From the NCBI RefSeq assembly GCF_900100295.1, contig NZ_FNEV01000004.1, forward strand, positions 186,001-250,000: 64,000 nt of DNA, written 5' to 3'. Source of the stretch: Salimicrobium halophilum (GTDB lineage Bacteria; Bacillota; Bacilli; Bacillales; Halobacillaceae). Below are positions 8,789 through 15,307 of this stretch, one piece after another. Below the pieces are notes generated by a model. It was not told where the DNA came from. It did no database searches and saw only the letters and a program-made list of their open reading frames with translations. Positions within the stretch are counted from its first letter, which is position 1. Every line of letters starts with the position of its first letter. The translations under genes and the position numbers were made by a program.

Positions 8789-9726
8789 CAGACCCCTCTC
8801 CTTTCTACGAGTTTTGCCGCCCCGGAAGCAGGGGACGAGTACGCTTGCATCAGCCACCCAAGATTCTCGGATTCCACTCGCTTTCTGAAAATTTCTTTGA
8901 CGAACGCAGAATGTTCGAAGATTGCACCTGCCGTGAAAATAGGAACGTCCCTTCCCCTGGTTGTCATTTTGTTATGTAGACTGCGGATATGAAGGACTAA
9001 TTCCGTTACGATGTCTTCAAGAATACCCTGTACTACCGAAAGATTCTCATGCTCCAGCACCGGCTTTGCCAAAGCAGCAATCTCGCGTTTCTGATCTTCC
9101 GCCCGGTAGTAATGATCGATCAAGTCCTCGGCATGTTCCAAACCCACTTCTTTGAGTACGATTTCCGTAAGCTCACTGGAAGGGCTACGTCCATCCTTCT
9201 CCTTCGCCACGCGCCTCAACACTTTCTCACCGATGTCATAACCACTTCCTTCGTCTCCGAAAAGATGCCCCCACCCTCCACTTTTGCAAAAGATTTCTTC
9301 ATCTATACCGACAGCGTTGGATCCGGTACCGGAAATGATCAGCATCCCGGACCGCGTACCTGGAGGCAATGCTCCAAGAAGAGCGACTTCACTATCAGAA
9401 GAGACTTTAATGTTAGAATTTTCAGATATATTAAGGTCTAAAAAAAGAGACTTCAATCGTCCCATCAATTCCTCCTGCTCCTGCGCTCTCCCAGCTCCAG
9501 CGATACCCGCTCCGACACCGACAATGGACTCAGGGGCTATGCGTTGTTGTTTCATCCCCTTCTCCACAATAGAAGCAATTACCGATGCACTTTGATCATA
9601 ACCAACAGATCGCGGATTCGAACCAGATCCATAATTCACCTGCACCGGATTATGAAGATCTTCTTCGGGAAAGAAAGCCACCTCCGTCTCGGATCCTCCT
9701 CCATCGATTCCAATGATATACTCCAT
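8788..9726 (-). CDS. BadF/BadG/BcrA/BcrD-family amino-sugar kinase (MurK-like)
   Basis: A 312-aa ASKHA-fold kinase. The phosphate-1 loop is IGIDGGGSETEVAFF (about 5-19); phosphate-2 is LIISGTGSNAVGID (about 126-139), followed by GGWGHLFGDEGSGYDIG; an FTAGAIFEHS adenosine motif lies near the C-terminus. The family includes GlcNAc kinases and MurK of Clostridium acetobutylicum, which phosphorylates MurNAc and GlcNAc. Being first in an operon with murQ and an ABC importer, it would supply MurNAc-6-P from unphosphorylated sugar, replacing the PTS protein MurP of B. subtilis. The exact specificity is inferred. The start has a GGTGGGGG ribosome site. Confidence 0.87.
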   Translation of the reverse strand: MEYIIGIDGGGSETEVAFFPEEDLHNPVQVNYGSGSNPRSVGYDQSASVIASIVEKGMKQQRIAPESIVGVGAGIAGAGRAQEQEELMGRLKSLFLDLNISENSNIKVSSDSEVALLGALPPGTRSGMLIISGTGSNAVGIDEEIFCKSGGWGHLFGDEGSGYDIGEKVLRRVAKEKDGRSPSSELTEIVLKEVGLEHAEDLIDHYYRAEDQKREIAALAKPVLEHENLSVVQGILEDIVTELVLHIRSLHNKMTTRGRDVPIFTAGAIFEHSAFVKEIFRKRVESENLGWLMQAYSSPASGAAKLVERRGV

Positions 9727-9753
9727 CCAACCCCCACCTTTGTTGTTGCTTAA

Positions 9754-9782
9754 AGTATATAGTCTCTGAACTATTATGTCAA
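9754..9782 (-). promoter_or_regulatory. Sigma-A promoter of the amino-sugar operon with embedded inverted repeat
   Basis: On the minus strand, TTGACA (9777-9782) and TATACT (9754-9759) are separated by exactly 17 bp. The spacer and -10 edge contain ATAGT-N6-ACTAT, an inverted repeat that would place a repressor such as the operon's RpiR protein across the promoter. The ATG of the kinase gene lies 27 bp downstream of the -10 element. Confidence 0.75.
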
Positions 9783-9874
9783 ATTATTTCAAAATATTCC
9801 GATATATAATTTCAAAAACCTTGTGTGAAAATATCAGAAAGTTATGTATAATCAGGGGAAGGAGGCGGTTACAT

Positions 9875-11248
9875 ATGAATGCAGAAACCCTTGAACGCTT
9901 CAAACAACTCATATCCGAAAACCGGATGACGACCAATGAAACGATTCTCGAACACCACAGCAAAGACGAATCGCACCACACGGCTCATCTTCCGGAGGCT
10001 GTCCTTTTCCCTGAATCATCTGAAGAGGTCAGCAAAGTCCTGAGCTACGCGAATGAAACGAAAACTCCCGTGACCCCGTTCGGTCTCGGTTCAGGGCTTG
10101 AAGGACACGTCGTTCCTGCTTCTGGAGGAATCTCTCTCGACTTTTCCGAAATGAAAGATATCGTGGAAATCCGTGAACAAGACCTTCTCGTCCGCGTGCA
10201 ACCCGGGGTAACGCGTTCGATGCTGGATAAAGCCTTAAAAAAACACGGTCTCTTCTTTCCGGTAGACCCGGGCGCAGATGCGACAATCGGTGGCATGACG
10301 GCGACGAACGCCAGCGGTACCACTTCCGTCAAATACGGCGTGATGAAAGACCAGATCCGTGACCTCGAAGTCGTCACCCCGGATGGCCAAATCATTCACA
10401 CTGGCAACCTCGCTCAAAAATCATCTTCCGGCTACAACCTGAATGACCTCTATACCGGATCAGAAGGAACGCTCGGCTGTATTACGGAAATCACCCTGAA
10501 AGTTTACGGGATCCCTGAACACGTTACGGCGGCACGCGCCACTTTTCCAGGAATCACCGAGGCGGTGGATGCCGTTACGACCATTGTCCAGACGGGCGTT
10601 CCCGTCGCCAGGGTCGAACTCGTGGATGAAACGTCGATTCAGCAGGTCAACAAGTTGATGGACACGGACTATGAGGTGAATCCGACGCTATTTTTGGAGT
10701 TTCATGGAAATGAAGCCGGGCTGAACCAGGATGTAGCTTTCACGGAAGAGATTCTCAACGATCACGGCTGTACGGATGTGATATTCGAAAAAGATAACCA
10801 GACCCGGATGAAACTGTGGGAGGGGCGGCACAATCTCGCTTACACCTACTCCCACGACTACCCTGGCCGATCGATGATGGTGACCGATGTCTGTGTCCCT
10901 ATCTCTTCGCTCGCAGAAGCGATCATTTTCGGAAGAGAACAGCTCGAGAAGCAGGGTCTTCCGGGAGGCATCGTCGGTCACGTGGGCGATGGGAACTACC
11001 ACGCGCTGATGATGATCGACAAATCGAACGAAGAAGACATCCGGAAAGCGGAGAATTTCAATAAAGCGATCGTCGAGCATGCGCTTGAACGTGGAGGTAC
11101 CTGCACAGGGGAACATGGCGTCGGACTCGGGAAGAAGAAATACCTCGAAGCGGAACATGGAGCTGCGCTTGGTATTATGAAAACGATCAAAAGAGCGCTC
11201 GATCCGAACAACATCATGAATCCAGGAAAGTTCATCGATATCGATTGA
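9875..11248 (+). CDS. FAD-binding oxidoreductase, D-lactate dehydrogenase (LDHD/GlcD) type
   Basis: A 457-aa flavoprotein with an N-terminal PCMH-type FAD domain (about 40-215) and a C-terminal FAD-oxidase domain. The diagnostic stretch TPFGLGSGLEGHVVPASGG resembles the GTGTGLEGG loop of D-lactate dehydrogenases more than that of glycolate oxidase GlcD. The C-terminus has CTGEHGVGLGKKKYLE and DPNNIMNPGKF. The start at 9875 follows GGGGAAGGAGGCGG; the frame opens 33 codons earlier without a ribosome site. No GlcE/GlcF partner is adjacent. It is divergent from the murQ operon, whose etherase makes D-lactate, so a functional link is possible. Substrate not proven. Confidence 0.87.
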   Translation: MNAETLERFKQLISENRMTTNETILEHHSKDESHHTAHLPEAVLFPESSEEVSKVLSYANETKTPVTPFGLGSGLEGHVVPASGGISLDFSEMKDIVEIREQDLLVRVQPGVTRSMLDKALKKHGLFFPVDPGADATIGGMTATNASGTTSVKYGVMKDQIRDLEVVTPDGQIIHTGNLAQKSSSGYNLNDLYTGSEGTLGCITEITLKVYGIPEHVTAARATFPGITEAVDAVTTIVQTGVPVARVELVDETSIQQVNKLMDTDYEVNPTLFLEFHGNEAGLNQDVAFTEEILNDHGCTDVIFEKDNQTRMKLWEGRHNLAYTYSHDYPGRSMMVTDVCVPISSLAEAIIFGREQLEKQGLPGGIVGHVGDGNYHALMMIDKSNEEDIRKAENFNKAIVEHALERGGTCTGEHGVGLGKKKYLEAEHGAALGIMKTIKRALDPNNIMNPGKFIDID

Positions 11249-11255
11249 ATGTGAG

Positions 11256-11281
11256 GCCTGCCCAGTCGGCAGGTCTTTTTC
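11256..11281 (+). terminator. Rho-independent terminator after the D-lactate dehydrogenase-type gene
   Basis: CCTGCC, a five-base loop, GGCAGG, extended by a G-U pair, then TCTTTTTC. The short GC stem plus T-run directly follows the stop codon. Confidence 0.8.
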
Positions 11282-11308
11282 ATTGGAAAGTGATCGGATA
11301 CGGTTATC

Positions 11309-11584
11309 GAGCCGTTCACCAGTGTGCTTCCTTTGTGAGTGTCCCGCAAATATTGTTGCCACCCACTCACTTTACTCTTATTCGTTTGAACGGCGCGGTA
11401 TATTAGTAGCACGACACTCGAGATAGAAACGCCCACCCTGAGTGTCCAGCAAATTCCCCGACCCCCGTAACAAAATTCCCTTTTAATGATTTATGCGCCG
11501 TTCACAAGGGCATGCGCCTGCCTGAGTGTACCGCAAATCCCGGAATGAACCGCTCATAATCCTGGCGCAGCTCACGAACGGCTC
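11309..11584. repeat. Three-copy intergenic repeat with inverted ends
   Basis: The 16-mer TGAGTGTCCCGCAAAT occurs at 11336-11351, again at 11439-11454 (one change) and at 11523-11538 (one change). The outer two copies each lie in an 88-90 bp unit that opens with GCCGTTCAC (11311, 11497) and closes with GAACGGC (11388, 11576), so each unit has 7-bp inverted ends. No open frame spans the block. It looks like an array of small extragenic or MITE-like elements. The rest of the 11249-11715 spacer holds the terminator and the hairpin listed separately. Confidence 0.65.
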
Positions 11585-11598
11585 AATACAAAACAAAA

Positions 11599-11635
11599 GC
11601 GACACTTTCACCGGCGAATACGGGAAAAGTGTCGC
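11599..11635. other. Long hairpin upstream of the SMR pair
   Basis: Perfect 10-bp arms (GCGACACTTT and AAAGTGTCGC) enclose 17 bases that can add a CCG/CGG pair. No T-run follows in either direction. About 80 bp separate it from the first SMR gene, so it may be a leader element. I looked for guanidine riboswitch signatures, which often precede SMR pairs, and found none I could defend. A second weaker hairpin (CCGCTC/GAGCGG) follows near 11647-11667. Confidence 0.45.
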
Positions 11636-11715
11636 ATAACAGTCATCCGCTCCAATCGCCCGAGCGGACGAGATGACAAATCTTGTGCTACGATGGAAAT
11701 CAGGAGGAATGAACG

Positions 11716-12048
11716 ATGAATATTCAATGGCTGAAAGTGGTCATCGCCGCTTTCTTTGAAATAGGATGGGTGATCGGCCTGAAACATGCCGATAGTTTCA
11801 TAGAATGGACAGGGACCGTGATTGCTATCATTATAAGTTTCTACTATATGATCATGGCAGGGCGGAAACTTCCGGCAGGGACGGTATATGCGGTGTTTGT
11901 AGGTATCGGTTCAGCAGGAACGGTGCTTGCCGGCATGTTATTCTTCGGGGAATCAGCGGGGACAGCCAAGTTGCTGTTGATCGGTGCCTTGCTGATCGGA
12001 GTTATCGGTCTCAAAATGGTGACACCGGATGAAGAGGAGGCGACCTGA
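11716..12048 (+). CDS. Paired SMR efflux protein, first subunit (YkkC/YvdR-type)
   Basis: A 110-aa small multidrug resistance protein with four membrane helices. The catalytic glutamate is Glu15 in [19 protein letters not shown], and the [15 protein letters not shown] segment (about 55-69) is the family's third-helix motif. The charged C-terminal tail TPDEEEAT is longer than in homodimeric EmrE. Its TGA overlaps the ATG of the next SMR gene by one base (TGATG), the usual layout of obligate heterodimers such as YkkCD, YvdRS or EbrAB. Substrate could be a drug, polyamine or guanidinium-like cation. Start supported by AGGAGGAATG. Confidence 0.88.
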   Translation: MNIQWLKVVIAAFFEIGWVIGLKHADSFIEWTGTVIAIIISFYYMIMAGRKLPAGTVYAVFVGIGSAGTVLAGMLFFGESAGTAKLLLIGALLIGVIGLKMVTPDEEEAT

Positions 12049-12365
12049 TGGCGTGGACGTATTTGATAGTTGCCGGACTCGGAGAAATGTTCGGAGTACT
12101 TATGATCAATAAATTTCATTCAGAACGGTCATTCCTGTCGCTATTGCTTTTGGCTGCCGGGTTTACGTCGAGTTTCGTATTTCTCGCCCTTGCGATGGAG
12201 ACACTGCCGATGGGGCTTACTTATGCCGTGTGGACGGGAATAGGAGCATCTGGCGGAGCATTATTCGGGATGCTTTTATACGGAGAACCGCGAGACGGCA
12301 AGCGGATTTTCTTTCTTTCTCTGATCATCGCTGCCGTCGTCGGGTTGAAACTCGTATCTCCGTAA
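12048..12365 (+). CDS. Paired SMR efflux protein, second subunit (YkkD/YvdS-type)
   Basis: A 105-aa partner of the preceding SMR protein with four helices. The membrane glutamate is in LIVAGLGEMFGVLMIN (Glu13), and MGLTYAVWTGIGASGGALFGM is the conserved helix-3/loop. Its start is coupled to the upstream stop, so equal amounts are expected. It ends three bases from the convergent RDD gene, with no visible terminator between them. Confidence 0.88.
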   Translation: MAWTYLIVAGLGEMFGVLMINKFHSERSFLSLLLLAAGFTSSFVFLALAMETLPMGLTYAVWTGIGASGGALFGMLLYGEPRDGKRIFFLSLIIAAVVGLKLVSP

Positions 12366-12368
12366 TCC

Positions 12369-12785
12369 TTAATCTGAATAGACGTACGTGCCGGCCATGT
12401 AGTCATGGATGGCACGGCGCTGTTTCATAGACACCATGATAAGGCTTATAAACGTTGTGATTCCAAACGTGAGAGCACCGAGCAGTACTTTTCCGATGAA
12501 GTCACGGATGAACATATCGAATAGCGATACATCCGATCCATCGAGTTTCCTCACCCGTATCTTTACCATTCGCTTTGCTAAAGTGTAACCACTCCACACA
12601 GCCGGTACAACCATCAGGTATATGCCATTGATCAGCGTAAACCAATTGCTATCTATGAAATCCCTGGTCGGACCTTCAAAAAATGGATAGACCACCAATG
12701 TAGAAATTATGGCTATAATTACTCCGTCGAGGAGATAAGCAATGAGCCGCTTCCCGACCCCGGCATGATTAAGTTCGTTTTGAAT
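12369..12785 (-). CDS. RDD-family membrane protein with a probable ATT start codon
   Basis: RDD proteins are small polytopic membrane proteins, some linked to Na+ or osmolyte movement. Read from the in-frame ATT at 12785, the product is 138 aa and begins with IQNELNHAGVGKRLIAYLLDGV, which contains the family's defining GKRLIAYLLD motif and first membrane helix. The only conventional in-frame start, TTG at 12698, would delete that helix. No ATG, GTG, CTG or other TTG lies between the previous stop (12801-12803) and 12698. AAGGAAGAAGGG sits 5 nt before the ATT. It is the last gene of a minus-strand cluster, 15 bp after the reductase. A sequence error is the alternative. Confidence 0.75.
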   Translation of the reverse strand: MQNELNHAGVGKRLIAYLLDGVIIAIISTLVVYPFFEGPTRDFIDSNWFTLINGIYLMVVPAVWSGYTLAKRMVKIRVRKLDGSDVSLFDMFIRDFIGKVLLGALTFGITTFISLIMVSMKQRRAIHDYMAGTYVYSD

Positions 12786-12800
12786 ACTATCCCTTCTTCC

Positions 12801-13316
12801 TTATCCTTTTACTTCAAATTGCATCTCCGTGAACTGACCAAATTCCCGGACTCGTCTTTTTACAAGCTTCGTCTGCGGAACCTCGTCAAACAGAGGAATG
12901 CCCCCGCCAAGCAAAATCGGCGCAACGGTTACAATGATATCGGTTATATCGCCTCGATTCAAATACGTACGCAAAAGATCGCCGCCTCCGACGATCCAGA
13001 TCGTATTTCCACTCTGCTGCTTCAGATCCCGGAGTACTTCAGGACGGGCAAACGTCACATGAGGGGTGTTTTCATAATCTCCATTTGTGATGACGTACGT
13101 TTGCTTACCCGGATACGGCCACTCTTCCAAGTCCTGCCGCATCACCCAGTTATACGTTCTGCGTCCCATCACAATCGTATCCACCGTTCCGTAAAATTCA
13201 GAGAAGCCATTATCGCCTTCCCCTTCGACCTCCTCAAGCCAGTCGAGGGACTCGCCTTCTGCCGCTATATATCCGTCAAGACTCATGGCGATGAACAAAC
13301 TCACCCGTCTACTCAT
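12801..13316 (-). CDS. Dihydrofolate reductase/RibD C-terminal-like protein
   Basis: A 171-aa single-domain protein of the RibD_C/DHFR-like family (compare YyaP and YwjB of B. subtilis). It has SLFIAMSLDGYIA near the N-terminus, TIVMGRRTYNWVM, and the NADPH-binding TIWIVGGGDLLRTYL (about 118-132) followed by APILLGGGIPLF. The start at 13316 overlaps the stop of the upstream GNAT gene by 8 bp (ATGAGTAG) and uses the GGAG in its coding end. Members are NADPH reductases of unknown substrate; it is not expected to replace FolA. Confidence 0.85.
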   Translation of the reverse strand: MSRRVSLFIAMSLDGYIAAEGESLDWLEEVEGEGDNGFSEFYGTVDTIVMGRRTYNWVMRQDLEEWPYPGKQTYVITNGDYENTPHVTFARPEVLRDLKQQSGNTIWIVGGGDLLRTYLNRGDITDIIVTVAPILLGGGIPLFDEVPQTKLVKRRVREFGQFTEMQFEVKG

Positions 13317-13821
13317 CGGAAAGCTCCAGGGACATGTGGGATTCATCATAATAGGCCCCGTTCATCTTGAGAGCTTTCTTTTCTGTGCCCCACGTATAAA
13401 ATCCTTCTTTTTCATACAAACGGATGGCCGACTCATTGTTCGTGACGACGGAAAGGTTGATTTTCTCTATGTACCCCTCCTCTTTCGCTTTCTCTATCGT
13501 TTTCTTAAGAAGCTGACCACCTACGCCCTTGTTGCGGACAACCGGTGACACATAAACCCCGATCAGATGAGCGACGTGTTTCAGTTTGCTCGTATCCTGC
13601 AGAACGAGTGTCATCATCCCCACAATCTCGTCATCCCAAATCGCGCCGAACGTAAAACTATCCGGGTCCGCTAGGCGTTTCGATACTTCGCGTACGGGGT
13701 CCTCTTTAGACATCGCTTCTTCATAGCTCGTCGCAAATGCTTCCGGGTTATTGCTGAGCGCCTCCAGTCTCAGGTCCCAGTACATATTTGCATCGTCCGG
13801 CTTCAACAGTCGTATTTCCAT
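13309..13821 (-). CDS. GNAT-family N-acetyltransferase
   Basis: A 170-aa acetyltransferase. The acetyl-CoA loop (motif A) is IGVYVSPVVRNKGVGGQLL (about 87-105), with the R-N-K-G-V-G-G core of the Q/RxxGxG/A motif. Motif B follows as NLSVVTNNESAIRLYEKEGF (about 123-142), which is close to the RimI-like pattern. Its ATG shares one base with the stop of the ASCH gene (TAATG). Substrate unknown. Confidence 0.9.
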   Translation of the reverse strand: MEIRLLKPDDANMYWDLRLEALSNNPEAFATSYEEAMSKEDPVREVSKRLADPDSFTFGAIWDDEIVGMMTLVLQDTSKLKHVAHLIGVYVSPVVRNKGVGGQLLKKTIEKAKEEGYIEKINLSVVTNNESAIRLYEKEGFYTWGTEKKALKMNGAYYDESHMSLELSDE

Positions 13822-14270
13822 TAATAATCCCTCACATCTAAAAGTTCGAATTCTTCACAGACGACGGGCATGTCTTCCGTGAAGCCTTTTCCAATCTCCT
13901 TCATCGCTAAGCGAAAAAAACGCTCGTGTGCCTCCCACCAGTATTTATAAGAACGATCCCCTTCCCCTTCTTTCCACGCAAAAGATTCAGGTACTTCATT
14001 CATCGGCATGACCGTCACCTTGAACGTACGGATAATGGCTACCGGTTCTTCTTTTGAATCGAGGATGATGCTGTATTCCCCTTCTTCAGGCAGCGCTTCA
14101 TTTCCGGCGACATATTCATCATAAGCGGAGCACGTTGCCGTTTTGATGCCTTTGATGACGAGATCCGCAAGCTCATCTTCATCCACACCGAAAGCCCACG
14201 CCGATACGTTCTCGGGCGCAGGACTCCCGTTCCAATAGTTTTTCCAATATTGTTTTGCCTGTTCATTCAT
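13821..14270 (-). CDS. ASCH-domain protein
   Basis: A 149-aa protein of the ASCH superfamily, a beta-barrel fold related to PUA/EVE and thought to bind RNA or modified nucleosides. The pattern WAFGVDEDELADLVIKGIKTAT then LPEEGEYSIILDSKEEPVAIIRT and a late GDRSYKYWWEAHERFF is typical. The start at 14270 follows AGGAGAA; the frame continues upstream into the small membrane gene. It is co-transcribed with GNAT, reductase and RDD genes. Cellular role unknown. Confidence 0.87.
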   Translation of the reverse strand: MNEQAKQYWKNYWNGSPAPENVSAWAFGVDEDELADLVIKGIKTATCSAYDEYVAGNEALPEEGEYSIILDSKEEPVAIIRTFKVTVMPMNEVPESFAWKEGEGDRSYKYWWEAHERFFRLAMKEIGKGFTEDMPVVCEEFELLDVRDY

Positions 14271-14283
14271 CACTAATTCTCCT

Positions 14284-14505
14284 TCAATCACCGGGGCCAC
14301 CTGGACTATGCAAATCACCCTGGGTTTTGCGGTGAGCATCGTTTCTTGCTTCCTGTGCCGCTCCTGAACCGCGGCGACTGTTCGTAATCTCTTTATTCCG
14401 GTGCATCCGCCTATGCTTCCCGGTAAGGCGGTCCATCAGTCTCGCCAGGAAAAATGGGATGGATAAAATAGCAACAATCATCAGTACACCAAGTATCGTA
14501 GACAT
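14284..14505 (-). CDS. Small membrane protein with basic tail
   Basis: A 73-aa protein starting after a strong AAGGAGG site. Residues 1-25 form one hydrophobic helix (MSTILGVLMIVAILSIPFF), followed by a basic, polar tail (KHRRMHRNK ... GGPGD). It is first in the five-gene cluster ending with the RDD protein and stops 14 bp before the ASCH start. I do not recognise a family. Confidence 0.65.
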   Translation of the reverse strand: MSTILGVLMIVAILSIPFFLARLMDRLTGKHRRMHRNKEITNSRRGSGAAQEARNDAHRKTQGDLHSPGGPGD

Positions 14506-14620
14506 GAGTATTTCCTCCTTCTTAAAAGTGAAACCCTTTTCTTAGTTACGAAAAAAAAGAGATAATGTTTCATCTTCGAGGGATTTTGCTTATAATTAAC
14601 AGAAAAAAGGGGAGATGTCC

Positions 14621-15253
14621 ATGATCGATATCATAAATATTGAAGCATTCGTTCTTGCTGCTATTCTCTTAAATCTCACTCCCGGAACCGATACTATGTA
14701 CATTGTATCACGAAGTGCCTCCCAGGGACTCGGCGCAGGCGCTTATTCTGCGCTCGGTATCTCTGCAGGAATCATTGTACATACGCTGCTTGCGGCACTG
14801 GGCCTTTCCGTAATACTTATGCAGTCCGCCCTCCTGTTTACCATCGTCAAAATCATCGGGGCTCTTTACCTGGGATATCTCGGCCTGCAGATGATCCTGA
14901 CCAAACAGAAAGCTACGGAGGAACAAGTGGCGGTCCCGAAACAATCGAACCGCAAGATTTTCCTTCAGGGAATGATCACAAACGTGACCAACCCGAAAGT
15001 CGCTATCTTCTTCCTTGCCTTTCTGCCTCAGTTTGTCCAGGCGGATACCGGTGTAACCGCCTCTCTCTCCTTTCTGACGCTCGGCTTGATTTTTACGACG
15101 ACCGGAACAATCTGGTTCTTCATCACGGCACTTCTTGCTTCCGCCACGACGACGAAGCTGCGCGGTGCTTCCAGGAGCAGTCAGCTATTGAACAAAGCGA
15201 CAGGCTTCATTTTCATCGCGATGGGAATCCAACTTCTCTATGCGAAAAGTTGA
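14621..15253 (+). CDS. LysE/RhtB-family amino-acid exporter
   Basis: A 210-aa polytopic membrane protein with about six helices. The LysE signature appears at the N-terminus (LNLTPGTDTMYIVSRSASQG, about 17-36), followed by GISAGIIVHTLLAALGLSVI and MITNVTNPKVAIFFLAFLPQFV (about 117-138). The family exports amino acids such as homoserine, threonine or leucine. The start is ATG at 14621, since AGGGGAG lies 6 nt ahead; an in-frame ATG two codons earlier touches the ribosome site. A TATAAT at 14591 may be its -10. Substrate unknown. Confidence 0.9.
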   Translation: MIDIINIEAFVLAAILLNLTPGTDTMYIVSRSASQGLGAGAYSALGISAGIIVHTLLAALGLSVILMQSALLFTIVKIIGALYLGYLGLQMILTKQKATEEQVAVPKQSNRKIFLQGMITNVTNPKVAIFFLAFLPQFVQADTGVTASLSFLTLGLIFTTTGTIWFFITALLASATTTKLRGASRSSQLLNKATGFIFIAMGIQLLYAKS

Positions 15254-15260
15254 AGCAAGT

Positions 15261-15307
15261 AAAAAAACGCTCAGTGATTCTTCTTCAAGAATCTGAGCGT
15301 TTTAAAA
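15261..15307. terminator. Bidirectional terminator between LysE exporter and ykoC
   Basis: Arms AACGCTCA...GATTCTT and AAGAATC...TGAGCGTT pair over 15 bp with a two-base bulge and a four-base loop, flanked by A-run on the left and T-run on the right. It serves two convergent genes. Confidence 0.9.

Noticed and set aside
10688-11362. A 224-aa frame antisense to the D-lactate dehydrogenase-type gene
   Set aside because: Shadow of a well-conserved flavoprotein; low-quality Arg/His-rich sequence and no ribosome site.
11599-11635. Reading the 10-bp hairpin as a terminator
   Set aside because: No T-run follows on either strand, and the preceding gene already has a terminator at 11256-11281.
11282-11700. 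Guanidine riboswitch before the SMR pair
   Set aside because: I looked for ykkC class I, II and III landmarks and found only fragmentary ACGA/ACGG matches without the proper paired hairpins.
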